The notes below the pieces were generated by a model that had not been told where the DNA came from, did not search any database, and saw only the letters and a program-made list of their open reading frames with translations. Position numbers and translations under genes: made by a program. 58,602 bases of DNA, taken from contig WELB01000048.1 in assembly GCA_009602725.1 (NCBI GenBank), positions 71,789 to 130,390 on the forward strand, given 5' to 3'. Source of the DNA: Spirogloea muscicola (lineage: Eukaryota > Streptophyta > Zygnematophyceae > Spirogloeales > Spirogloeaceae). Below are positions 24,384 to 35,110 of the stretch, piece after piece (the first letter of the stretch is position 1; every line of letters begins with the position of its first letter).

Positions 24384-25210
24384 NNNNNNNNNNNNNNNNN
24401 NNNNNNNNNNNNNNNNNNNNNNNNNNNNNNNNNNNNNNNNNNNNNNNNNNNNNNNNNNNNNNNNNNNNNNNNNNNNNNNNNNNNNNNNNNNNNNNNNNNN
24501 NNNNNNNNNNNNNNNNNNNNNNNNNNNNNNNNNNNNNNNNNNNNNNNNNNNNNNNNNNNNNNNNNNNNNNNNNNNNNNNNNNNNNNNNNNNNNNNNNNNN
24601 NNNNNNNNNNNNNNNNNNNNNNNNNNNNNNNNNNNNNNNNNNNNNNNNNNNNNNNNNNNNNNNNNNNNNNNNNNNNNNNNNNNNNNNNNNNNNNNNNNNN
24701 NNNNNNNNNNNNNNNNNNNNNNNNNNNNNNNNNNNNNNNNNNNNNNNNNNNNNNNNNNNNNNNNNNNNNNNNNNNNNNNNNNNNNNNNNNNNNNNNNNNN
24801 NNNNNNNNNNNNNNNNNNNNNNNNNNNNNNNNNNNNNNNNNNNNNNNNNNNNNNNNNNNNNNNNNNNNNNNNNNNNNNNNNNNNNNNNNNNNNNNNNNNN
24901 NNNNNNNNNNNNNNNNNNNNNNNNNNNNNNNNNNNNNNNNNNNNNNNNNNNNNNNNNNNNNNNNNNNNNNNNNNNNNNNNNNNNNNNNNNNNNNNNNNNN
25001 NNNNNNNNNNNNNNNNNNNNNNNNNNNNNNNNNNNNNNNNNNNNNNNNNNNNNNNNNNNNNNNNNNNNNNNNNNNNNNNNNNNNNNNNNNNNNNNNNNNN
25101 NNNNNNNNNNNNNNNNNNNNNNNNNNNNNNNNNNNNNNNNNNNNNNNNNNNNNNNNNNNNNNNNNNNNNNNNNNNNNNNNNNNNNNNNNNNNNNNNNNNN
25201 NNNNNNNNNN
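24384..25210. other. Assembly gap (827 N)
   Basis: A continuous run of N between the first visible MYB exon and a CGG-rich flank. Any protein read through it is meaningless. It probably hides the first exon or exons of the MYB3R gene. Confidence 0.99.
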
Positions 25211-25236
25211 CGCGGCGGCGCGGCAGCGGCGGCCAT
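25211..25236 (-). other. Possible start of MYB3R (Met-polyAla), cut by the gap
   Basis: On the minus strand an ATG at 25234-25236 is followed by MAAAAAPP and then runs into the N gap. ACP has the same Met-polyAla start in a GCC repeat, and CHLP probably does too. The position fits a first exon of the MYB3R gene, but nothing links it directly. Confidence 0.3.
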
Positions 25237-25679
25237 GGCGGGCTTCCCCGGGGGCTGCGGCGGGGGGGGGCGGCCGGGGCAGTTCAGGGGCCGGTAACGG
25301 GAAGTAGGGGGCGGGGCAGGTGCCGCGACCGCGCTGCCAGTGGGCCGGGAGCCCCTTCCACCGTTCAGCCCCATCGGCAAACTGCCATCTGTCCTCTGCA
25401 AGCCCCGGAATTGCCCTCCGCGCCGGCCGACCGGCGCGGCCATCCCGGAACAGCCCGCCGCGTCGTCGGCGGGCCGTCCGATGACGACCCCCGCCGGGCA
25501 CCCCCGGCCGTTACCCGCAGAGGACGGGCCCCCCCCCAAACGCCCCCAGAGTTTGAATCGCCGACCGTTCGGGGTCCCCGTTCACACGGCCACGCGCCCG
25601 GGCTGCGCGGGGCATGCCGGGCGCCACGTGGCGTCACCTTTGCCGCCAGATTTGAATCAATCCACGGCCGTCTTCTCGC

Positions 25680-26216
25680 TTCGTCAAGCGCTTTCTCTAT
25701 GGGTCCCCGAAGTGTAAGCAAAAAGTGCATCTTTCCGAAGGGGCGAGGGCTGTGAAAAGCTAGCCCGAAAAGATTTTGCAATGTCCGATAAGCGCTGAAC
25801 ACACAAGTAAGCAAGTAGACCGAGAAAGTGTGCTTCTTTCTCAAGAGAGAGAAGGCGCGCGGTGCGCATGAAATCAAAGCGAGACCAATTCAAGCCATTA
25901 CATTGTTCAGGCAAGAAGAGACAAAGTAACGGGCGGTGCGCATGAGCTGAGAAGGAGGCCACATCAAGCTACAGTAGTACACTCATCAGGCAGGAGCTAG
26001 TGCTAAGTAATGGGCTGCACATAGCGAAGCCCCATGCTAAGGGCTGGCTTTGCCAGCCACTCTTTCCCATGGGCGAGCTCTTTCAATGCTAAGGGGGGGC
26101 TGAGGTCCGGGCCTTTCAGACCTTGTCAACTCTCTTTTTTGGGAAGTTCGCCCTCTTGGAAGAGTCTGTCATGCCGCAGGAATGCGTGTATATTAAGAGA
26201 TGGGGAGGCCATGTGA
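25680..26216. repeat. F2 LINE 3' UTR copies and RB repeats
   Basis: A minus-strand F2 hairpin lies at 25747-25766 (GGGCTGTGAAAAGCTAGCCC). Two RB repeats follow at 25852-25925 and 25930-25985. A plus-strand hairpin copy (GGGCTGGC-TTT-GCCAGCC, then ATGGGCGAGC) is at 26041-26075, with the phrase TTTCAGACCTTGTCAACTC at about 26120. The segment at about 26182-26215 (TGCGTGTATATTAAGAGATG) recurs at about 32033-32065. No intact ORF is present. Confidence 0.65.
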
Positions 26217-26640
26217 GTCTGTCATGCCGCAGGGCGTCGACTGCCATACCACGTCAATAGGGCAGATTGTAGCGAATTGCATGACATGTCAGAGGTTCTA
26301 CGTGGCAGGCAGAGCAAACCAGAGCAAAGTGTAGAAGGATGTCAGCAATTCTATTTTGCATAAAACTTCAGAAGTGAATAGCAGATGACGTGGTGGTTAA
26401 TTGAGGACTGGTCTCAAGTGAATTTGAGTTTGTAAACATAAACTGTTAAATAGGTCGAGCATGTGAGCTGAAATTTGCAATGAAGCGCCTATATAACTGG
26501 CTGACCCAAGGAAGAGCACAATGACTTCATACGTGTATGTGCTGGAATCTCAAGACAAGACCTTGGCATCGTGAGGTGATAGACCTTGGTCTGAGAATTG
26601 GTGACCGAAGTAAACGACCTCTGTGAGCTCAAATCGACAT
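26217..26640. other. No gene recognised
   Basis: AT-richer sequence with stops in all frames. A direct repeat AGTCTGTCATGCCGCAGG occurs at about 26163 and 26216. It is probably part of a decayed LTR element that continues to about 27.5 kb. Confidence 0.4.
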
Positions 26641-27550
26641 TTTCTTAGGTGACAACGAAGTCTAGCTCGTGTCCAGTACTACTGTAATATGAGCCACATG
26701 CTCTGAGTAGTCCTTGCTTAAAAGCAGTACGTCAACTATGTAATCACGAGCAAAACGGGATACCTCGCAGAACCACATTCATGACTCGTAGGAACACAAT
26801 GGGAGCATTCTTAAGTCCAAAGGGCATTTTGACCCATTGGTTTAGAACACCAAACCCTTGGTTGACCCCCAGATCGCCGTTTTGTGTCTGTCACAAGGCT
26901 CAATATCGATCTGCTTGAAACCTTGCCTAGAGTCTAGTACGGAATTGATCTTCCTTGCGCCAACAAAGGGATAATTGATCAAATATCCCTTTGGGCGTAG
27001 GCATACGGTAACGGGCCAAAGGCGTAGCGGCGTTCAGTTGTCGGTGATCACCTCACATCCTTCGGTCTGTGTATTTTACCGAAATCATTCTTTTTGGCAG
27101 GTAGAAGAGTTGAGCTGCAAAGGAGCTATTGGATGGCTCTATCAAACCGATGGCTAACAACTCTTGGCAATCGTCATGATGGAGTCATATTCAAATATGG
27201 ACAAAGATGTATCATTCTCTAAAATTAGGCTTATCTTTGTTTAGAGTAACTTAAGAAATGAGCACCTTTGTAAGTACCCAGGTCAGCTGAGGAAAGAGCA
27301 AAAGCTGTGAGTTTTGTTGTCAACAACTTGACTTAAGTACTCTGTTATGCGAGGCTCGACGTTCTCAACGATGTATCCCACAGGTCGAGTTGTGCGCATG
27401 CTGCGTGCGTAAATTCCATCGTTGGCTTGAAGAGGGCGGTCTTCAGGTGCCGGTAACCCCGCCCATACCCAGAGGGGTTCTTCAGTATGGCGGAGCCTGT
27501 GGCATACGAAGCAATGCAGGACCACTTATGTGCCTGCTTACACAATCTGG
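26640..27550 (-). mobile_element. Decayed Ty3/gypsy-type LTR retrotransposon (reverse transcriptase remnant)
   Basis: Reading the minus strand from about 26945 down gives QGFKQIDIEPCDRHKTAI, then a frameshifted MPFGLKNAP...MNVVLRG, then DYIVDVLLLSKDYSEH. These correspond to the GYHQI-x-I, MPFGL-x-NAP and Y-x-DD-x-L-x-FS motifs of Ty3/gypsy reverse transcriptase. The catalytic YLDD is replaced by YIVD and there are stops and frameshifts, so the copy is dead. Upstream to about 27525 more open sequence is present but I cannot assign it. I found no LTRs or target duplication. Confidence 0.65.
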
Positions 27551-28530
27551 GGTTATTTAACGGTGGCCAGCAACTGTGCCAGCCTGTAGCAGACCACCAC
27601 CCTCGTTGCTCGCTGTACGGCCTACTGTAATGCTGAAAAGCGGGTTCTGTTGTTACAGACTTCAGGCGGGAACTGCACCTTTCTGCTACACGTAAGTAGA
27701 GCTTATATAACCAAGCGCGCAGCGACAGAAGTTTGTACGCGCTTCTTCAGGCCTGCTGAATGTTACCATTCTACATGTTGTACAAGGACATTTTGGGCAT
27801 TGTCAGCCTGCAGCCTTGCACCAACCCTGAATGGCTTCAGCAATATACTGTACTGACTTTTCTTCAGCTTATCGGTTATCTGCAAAACCAGCATATTGAC
27901 ACCTTGACTTTCTCTCAGCTACTTAATGACCTACCAATCTGACCCACTCGATATAGAAGAGTGCGTATCTTTCCGGCCCAAGGAGAAGATAGTGGTCATG
28001 ATATCTCGAGCATGAGTTGGCTGATGCTGATTTGAAGTATTGTCGCTATATTGCTCTGGACTCTTGATGTGGCGTGGCAATTGAGCGTAATGACCTTACG
28101 ATTCACCCACTTGGTCTGCGAGTGCGAAAGTTGCCTGCCCAAGGAAGATATAGTGGTCATAATATCTCGAGTTGCATGAGGTGGCAGATGCGTTTTTACT
28201 GCTATGTTGCTGTTTTCGAATGCTGCAACGGCTAGGGAAGAGCTTATTATGCCTCATGCCAACCCAACAGGGGAGGAAATGTTCTGATTGAATCATTAAA
28301 TATTCCATTGACGTCGAGGAATGCAAAGATCCTCAGGCGGAAGCCTTCTTGGACGTAAATGGTGTTGTGCAAGGTCTTGCTAGAGGCTTCTCTAAAAGCA
28401 CTAGTGACTGCAGCAACTTGGTGGCCTTGCCACTTGTCGAATAAAGGCTGATGGTGATTTCTGCCAACAGTCTGTGATTGCATATGAGCTGCCCCTGAAC
28501 GACACGTAGGTGCTAAACACCTGCTCTAAC
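27550..28530. repeat. Intergenic region with a diverged tandem repeat (unit about 161 bp)
   Basis: The block at 27977-28012 (AAGATAGTGGTCATGATATC, TCGAG) is repeated at 28138-28175 (ATAGTGGTCATAATATCTCG), both followed by similar sequence. No known protein is readable. The part next to 28530 probably contains the 3' UTR of the geranylgeranyl reductase gene. Confidence 0.45.
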
Positions 28531-31500
28531 CTAGGCGGCAATCTTCTGGCGCTCCTGCCGAAGAGCATTTGCACGGACAAGGCAACCAATGGTATTCACA
28601 GCGAGCTTCAGGTCCTGGATGGGGTTGCCTGGAGCCACGATCTTGTACAAGTAACTGCAGAAAGAGGCACAGACAGAAAGTAGGTTGACATCCAAGATGG
28701 CATAGGCACTCACGACAGAAAGCTTTGCACATAGATCTTCAACTAGGACCACATTGTAGATAGCTTGTAAACACTAAGATGATAGTGCACTGTCACCTAG
28801 AAGTAATGAAACGAGGCCAAGATTACATACCTGTCAAAAGTCATTTTCTGAACATAATCGTCAGCGCACATCTCCACGAAGGCCTCCCTGGCAGGATTGG
28901 ACCTGTAGAACACCTTCTGCAGGATGTCTAAGACTTTGTAGGTGGACCAGTACTTCTTATCCCATTTGTCAAGGTAGACACGAATGTCAGACTCGTCAAT
29001 GTGACGAGTCCCATGCTCTGAGCCAGCCACTATGGCCTCAGCGCACATGCGGCCCGACTTGGCAGCAAAATAGATGCCCTCTCCAGAGCACTTTGTGACA
29101 TAACCTGAAACGCAAGAAGAAAACCATGTCCAAGCATTAGCTTCAGTGCCTGTCACAACTTTAGAAAAGCAAAGAGGAAATAACAATGAGGTGAATATAA
29201 TATCCTTGTATATGCTTCATGCATCACTAGTAGCAAATCACTAAAACGTCAGCCTGAACGTTTTCCATTCCATATGGTCATCTCTGTGGAATGTGGAATG
29301 TGTACCAGCAGCATCTCCAACAAGAGCCACTCGGTCCTTGCACCTCCTTGGCCTAGGATGCTCTGGGATGGGATGTGCTTCGACTCGGATGATCTTACCA
29401 CCAGCAATCTTGTCCTTCGCACGATTCCTGCACGAGACATATGTCAGAAGTCTTGTCCTTGGCACGCTTCCTGCACGAGACATATGTCAACCAAGTTCTG
29501 AACGCAAAAGAACGAGCATGCAACAGCTTTGCTCATCGCTGTCTGCAAGAAGCAACTCTTCACCTGGTAGCAGTCTGGTACTGCTTGATAGCTGGCTTGT
29601 TAATGACCGTGCCAGTGCCAACGGCTACATGGTCACACTTAGGGAACACCCAACCATAGAAGTCCGGAGAGACATCGTCGCCGACGTACATCTCTGCCAA
29701 GTCCTCATAGTAAGACATCTTATCGGCAGGTAGCTTTATTCTCTCCTGTACAGTCACAAACAGAGGAATTCAGCCTCCTCATCCAATGCACAGTGCCAAC
29801 ATGATCCCGGATGTGAATCTGCACCTTCGTTAAGAAGTTGAGCATGAGTGCATGCCTTTCTAGAGACAATGAGAGTCATCATCTCCTGGAAAATTAATGC
29901 ACCTGGAATGCAATGGCATAGTCATATTCGCCAGCACCGATGTCTCTAGCAACCCTGCTGTTGGCCCCATCCGCACCAACGACAGCATCCACTTCCAGCA
30001 CTGATGCCTTCCCAATCTGCGTCAGTCACTACAGTGTGTGAGTGCTGTGCAGCACTGATTCTTCAAGCATCATATTTCAGCTAATGCAAGGTGAACTCAA
30101 GTGCTCATACATATGTATCTCAAATCATCCAGGATAATAGTCATGAATTAGCCCACCACTGAAATAAAAATCAGACATTCATACGTATGCATACATGACC
30201 ACGAGCCAAGCATCAGTGTTAAGTTGTCATGTAGAACACAAGATAAAGCTTGGCGAGCACTTTACCTTTGCATTACCAGCGTAGTCACTGTAGTGCAACT
30301 TGTAAGGAGTGGTAGGGTCTGAAGGTGCCTCCATCCTGCCAAGCTCAGCCCACACACCAGCAGTCAGCCCTGCTTTGCAGTATACACTCTAGCTTGTTGT
30401 AGCTTGCAGCTGTGCATAACAGCTAATCACAGTTGGTTTCCTCCAGATGTGATTACGCAAGAGATTGTTTTCCAGGCTTTCATAAAGGCAGACATGATGT
30501 AAACCTGAACACACTTACTAAAAGCAAACCCCGTAATAGAATGCCATGGTTACAAGCTGAAGCATTTGCCACTACTAACCTCAGGAACAAGCCATTGATC
30601 ACTGTAGTACCCATCTCCTGAGCACGATCCCGAAGGTATGAATCCAGAACCTCCCTGCCAGAAGGCAAACCATGGTCAAGGCCAGGGCCAGGCCAGGGCT
30701 AAAAACTGAAGACAGTAACTTCCTCATCCTTCTCGATTTGACTCCCTTATTGTGTGCAACTGAGCGCCACACGTATAAACAATCTCAAGCAAATCTGACC
30801 CACCCCTTCTGATTAATTGGCAGGACAGTGTGGACACTCACCGGCGGCACATGCCAATGTACTCTGTCTCGCTCAAGGTCTTGCCCACATCAACCTCAAC
30901 ATTGGATGGAGATATCATCTTCATCTTGGTCACTTTCCGATCAACAATCTCGGGAGGAAGCTGAAAAGAACGAGTTCAACCTCAGAGACTTGCTGCATGT
31001 CTGTCTGTGATGAGAAGCGAATGAGCACAGCATTTCTCTCACAAATAATCACCAACTGCAACAGACACCCAGAGCTACCAACAAAGGAGGGGGTTCCTGT
31101 GACAATTGGAGCTGGTCATAGAGGGGTTTTGATGGAGAAAGATCCAGCAGGGATATCAAGCTCTTGCCTGAAATTCGTCAATCATGCACAGGGGAATGGC
31201 ACCTCCACAAGGCTTGGCATTGTCGAGCTTGCGCTCGATCAAAAATGTCTCTATGCCATTCTTAGCTAGGATTTCAGCAGTGCAGCCGCCTGCAGGTCCC
31301 CCGCCAATGACTGAACACGTACGGCAGAGCAGCTTAGTAGGCATGCAAAAGGTCTGAAGAACGATTGGGCTGTAAAAGTGATTTGTGGCAAGGACTCAAT
31401 GCTCGACTGCTGGAGTGCCCCTAGTAACATGGACAAATTGCATCTGCCGATTGTCTTTGCTGGCTCAACCTTCAGTTATAGAGCATGTTTCAATTCTTCT

Positions 31501-31941
31501 TACCAGCAACTCTCATCTTCCGGCCTTCAATCTTAGGGCTATTCTTGGCAGCGCGAATACTTAAGCTGGAAGATCTCCTCCGTCCACCTCTAGCAACCTG
31601 TAACAAGCGGTGCAACATACATGAGGTGATCAGGCAACAAGTCATCTAAATCGTCACCCCTGTACGTACTACGTACTATGTCTGTCCAAGAGACTGGCAG
31701 CAAGGTCGAACATGGTAAGAAGTGTTCAATTTGATTCATCAGACGCCGATGAGACAGAGCACAGAGGGCAGCAATGCCAGGCCGCGGCAGGGCCTGAAGC
31801 GCACCAGCGGCGCGCAGAGCGCGTGGGAGCCGGAGAAGAAGGAGGACCGGCCCCCGGCGGCCCGGGCACCGGCCGCCCCGGCGGCAAGCCCGCCGGCGCT
31901 GGCGCAGCCACTCAGGCCCNGCGGCTACCGCTGCGGCGGCC
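28531..31941 (-). CDS. CHLP: Geranylgeranyl diphosphate / geranylgeranyl-chlorophyll reductase, chloroplast
   Basis: Exons (minus strand): 31504-31597, 31168-31310, 30842-30960, 30580-30654, 30266-30335, 29903-30016, 29564-29745, 29306-29427, 28831-29104 and 28531-28654. They join in phase to 438 codons plus stop. The FAD-binding motif VIGGGPAGG is followed by [73 protein letters not shown] and [14 protein letters not shown], all characteristic of CHLP. The enzyme reduces geranylgeranyl groups to phytyl for chlorophyll, tocopherol and phylloquinone, using NADPH in the plastid. A first exon with a transit peptide probably starts at the ATG at 31939-31941 in a GCC repeat with one N (31920). Its boundaries and frame are uncertain. 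The intron after 31168 begins with GC. The acceptor before 29427 is duplicated. Confidence 0.93.
29409..29489 (+). repeat. 43-bp tandem duplication across a CHLP splice acceptor
   Basis: CTTGTCCTT(C/G)GCACG(A/C)TTCCTGCACGAG... occurs at 29409 and again at 29452, offset 43 bp, with two mismatches over about 38 bp. On the gene strand each copy contains a CTCGTGCAG acceptor plus the first codons of the exon (N/K-R-A-K-D-K). Confidence 0.85.
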
Positions 31942-31959
31942 ATTGCCCGGAGCTGCGGC

Positions 31960-32396
31960 GGCGGCGGCGGCGGCGGGGCCCGCGCTGGTGGGTGATTGGT
32001 CGACGGATGCACAGCAGCTGGCTTCGGGGAAAATGCGTGTATATTAAGAGATGGGGAGGCCATGTGTGGCCAAGTACAAAGGCAAGCAAAGCAGCTGGCT
32101 TCGGGGGGGGATCTCAGGGCGCTGCGGTAAATATCTGCGCGGCGAAATGGGGGGCCACTGTACCGGCTGTGGGGGTTTTCTTGCTGTCTGTGGAGCGGGC
32201 GCTGCATTCGGCCACGGTTTCGATTCCGCGGCGCGCTCCGCAGTGCCCCCACGGGGGCCGTGATCCGAGCGCAGCCAATGGGTGTCCAGGCGCCGCATCC
32301 GACGGCTTGGCGGCCCAGCCGCGCCCGGCGTTGCGACCAGCTTCGCCGCAGTCCCCCCTTTTCATTGTTTTTCTGCATCCTCAGGCCCCTTTGTAA
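31960..32396. other. GC-rich upstream region of CHLP with a diverged LINE tail
   Basis: CGG repeats occur around 31955-31978. 32033-32095 holds a minus-strand tail (GGCCAAGTACAAAGGCAAGC) related to the F1 LINE tail but with a different terminus. 32100-32396 is GC-rich with no supported coding region. It probably includes the CHLP promoter. Confidence 0.45.
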
Positions 32397-32789
32397 CTGA
32401 TTTGTAGCTGCTTTCTTTCTTTGTGTGCTTTGGTTTCTTAGCGCTTCCTCTGGCTTCCTCTGGCCCCCTTCTCGTTCTTCGTTCATTCTTTTTTGGGCTG
32501 GCTTGTCCAGCCCCTATCCTCAATGGGCGAGCCCTTTCCTTTGTAGCTGCTCACCGCTCTTAGGCCCCTCTGAACCTTTGTGAATTCTTTTTGGGCTGGC
32601 TTTTCGCAGCCCTTGCCCCCATTGGGAGTGCCACTTCTTCTTTTCTGGGCCTTCTCTCTCTCTTCTGGGCTGGTTAATCACAGCCATCGCCCTCTTCTTT
32701 TTGTGCTTGATTTTCTTAGCGCTTCCCCTGGCCCCCTTCTCGTACTTTGTTCATCTTTTTTGGGCTGGCTTTTCCAGCCCCTATCCTCA
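32397..32789 (+). mobile_element. Stack of F2 LINE 3' ends (four hairpin units)
   Basis: Four consecutive F2 tails lie head to tail, with hairpins at 32495-32513, 32592-32611, 32667-32685 and 32762-32780. Each is preceded by a form of CTTTGTNCATTCTTTT. The first shows the full sequence from GTAGCTGCTTTCTTTC to the terminus ATGGGCGAGCCCTTTC and is followed at once by the next unit. The last one is interrupted by the F1 LINE that starts at 32790. Confidence 0.75.
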
Positions 32790-34184
32790 TGCATGGTGGT
32801 GGATCTCTACAAGGAATATGGATGACTCCCTTCAGCAATCCCTGGCATCCCTACTACATTCTTCATCTTTTCCCCTCAGATGCAGCTTCCCCCCAGGCCT
32901 CCCTTCCCACCCGCATGGGCGGCCTTGGCTGCCGGTCGTTGTGTCAGACGGCGCAAGCAGCTTTCCTGGGCTGCTGGCACCAGATCGCCTCTCTGCTACC
33001 CATGCGCTTTCCTTGCCTCCACGACCCTGTACGCCTTGTGGAGGAGGGCCCCTTCTCCTTCCAAGTGGATCTGAGGAGCATCCGCGACTTAGCCATCGGC
33101 TCTTTCCCCTCTCTCCAACCCCTGCTCACGCCATTCTCCGCCCTTGCCCAAGCTTCCGATAGAGGGGCACAATCCAGACTGGTTACGGCAGTGGAAGACG
33201 AGCGCCGCAGAAGGTTGAGGAGGCTGCCAGAGATTCAGGACAATCCAAGGAGCCTGGCAAGACTTACTTCTCTAGCCACACCTGGTGCCACGGATTGGAT
33301 CACCTCACGCGCCGTCGCCAATGCCTTCAGCATCAGCTCCGAGGCCTTTCGGACGTCGCTGCAACTCTTCCTCGGCCTCCCACCTAATTGCCTGATTGGG
33401 TTGCGCCAGTGCGAGTGTGGCTTCCGTGCAGAGGTGCTGAGCTCGCCGCTCACATGCTGAGATGCCCCACAGGACCAGAAGTGGTGGGCATCCACAACCT
33501 CCTCCGCGATGCCCTGGCGGGCTTGATGCGCGACGCCGGCTACCGTGCGGTCGTAGAAGTCAACAATATTATGCCAATTACCACGGACGCCCAGGGACGT
33601 CATCATCGCCGCACACTTGACATTGTGGGCGTGCAACCTGGTGGAGGACCTCGGGCCCTGTTCGACGTGGTTGTTACAGAGGCGTACAAAGGTCCAGCAT
33701 CGACACAAATCGCTGGCCACGCAGTGGGCATTGCAGAGCAGAGAAAGCTACAGCACTACTCCGACTACCCCCGGTGCGATCAGCTCCTGCCAGCTGCAGT
33801 TGACACCTTTGGCTGTCTGGGTCCGCGTTTCCACACCCTCCTCCACAACATTGCCAATCTAGGCTACACACGACGTGCAGATGTGTTCCCGGCTGAGATG
33901 TGCTTGCCAGCTGCATATCTGTCTTTCTTGCGACGACGAGTTTCGGCCTGTTTGCAGCGTGCCCAGGATAATGCCTTGCACCAGACAGCTGGGCGTTCTC
34001 TAGTTGGTGGCAGAAGGGCTTCTTATCTGACATCTAGTATTCAGGCATCGATTAGCGACCTTTACGTTTTGACCCGCGGTTACTGAGCGGGTCATTCTGC
34101 TGTAGGTTATGTAGGTCTCAAATGTGCTTGCCTTTGTACTTGGCCATTTGGCCTTCGTTTGTTTCAAATACACGAAAATTACTT
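32790..34184 (+). mobile_element. 5'-truncated LINE (family F1), ORF2 C-terminal part, with target-site duplication
   Basis: The insert is flanked by CCCTATCCTCA at 32779-32789 and 34185-34195 (11-bp duplication). It encodes the end of a LINE polyprotein: RMGGLGCRSL, TDWITSRAVANAF, SSEAFRTSLQLFLGLPP, then a Cys-His cluster CEC...AHMLRC split by a frameshift near 33435. A restriction-like endonuclease region follows (RTLDIV...GGGPRALFDVVVTEAYK...AEQRKLQHY...AAVDTFGCLG), and it ends ASISDLYVLTRGY with stop at 34084-34086. The 3' UTR is about 98 bp and ends TTTCAAATACACGAAAATT, without poly(A). The reverse transcriptase core is missing by 5' truncation, as is usual after abortive target-primed reverse transcription. 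Confidence 0.85.
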
Positions 34185-35110
34185 CCCTATCCTCAATGGG
34201 CGAGCCCTTTCTTCTCCTGGAGGAGACTCTTCGTCTCCATGAGCTGCTACTGCTGCTGCCCAACTTCTCCTCTAGCAGCCCCAGCAGGACAGGTCGACAA
34301 GGCCCCAGTCGGCACTTCCGGCCCTCTTTCCCCCCCCCCTCCATTCCTCCTGCCACTGCTGGTGCCTCACTCCTCTAGCAGCCGGCCCTCTCTNCCACAC
34401 GCGTGCCGGCCGCGCTATGGCTATGGCTGCTGCCTCAGGGTCTAGCCGGAAGAAGGCTCGCCCATAAAGAAAGAAGAAGGCTCGCCCATAGAGAAAGAGG
34501 GGCTGGCAAAGCCAGCCCAAAATGAATGGACAATGTCCAAAGCCGAAGAATGAGATGCCGAGGAAGGACTCCCCCCCCAACCCCTCCATTCCTCCAGGCA
34601 CAGCTGCTGCCTCACTCCACTAGCAGCTCCAGTAGCTGCTAGATGCTAGCTGCTACGTCATAAGATGTGCTTACCTTTGTACTTGGCCATACTGGCCTTC
34701 GATAGTTTCAAATACACGAAATTTATTCATGAGCTGTTTCTTGCCTTCTGCTTCTTGCCTTCAGATTTTAGAGGAAAAATAGCTCTTTCATTGTAAGGCA
34801 ATGGCTTTGTGAGGATATGCACGAGGAATGTACAAGGTTGTAAAGCTCTCCGGCCCCTTCAGGTCTTGTCTGTGCTTTTCAGGCTGGCCTCTCATAGCTG
34901 CAAATAACTCCACCTTGGGGTGCTGACTCGGGGTTACTCAGAAGTAAGAAGGAAATACTGTTCCAGTAGAAGGCGTTGGCTGTGATCGGCCAGCCCACGG
35001 AGAAGAATGAACAGAGTGCGAAGGTGCCAGAAATGCGCTAACGCACACTGCGACCTAAGTGGCAACTAAATGCTCAATATCCCCTGTTGAGCAGCCGCAG
35101 GTTGGTGGTG
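34185..35110. mobile_element. Further F1 and F2 LINE fragments
   Basis: 34196-34215 is the displaced end of the F2 tail (ATGGGCGAGCCCTTTC). 34440-34550 is a minus-strand F2 3' end with the perfect hairpin GGGCTGGC-AAA-GCCAGCCC at 34499-34518. 34662-34722 is an F1 tail only about 60 bp long. 34881-34900 and 34978-34996 are weaker hairpin copies, the latter on the minus strand and followed at about 35090 by the GAGCAGCCGCAG segment of an F2 ORF end. No intact ORF is present. Confidence 0.65.

Noticed and set aside
24325-25539. Long open frames on both strands across the N run
   Set aside because: They exist only because N's contain no stops; there is no sequence evidence.
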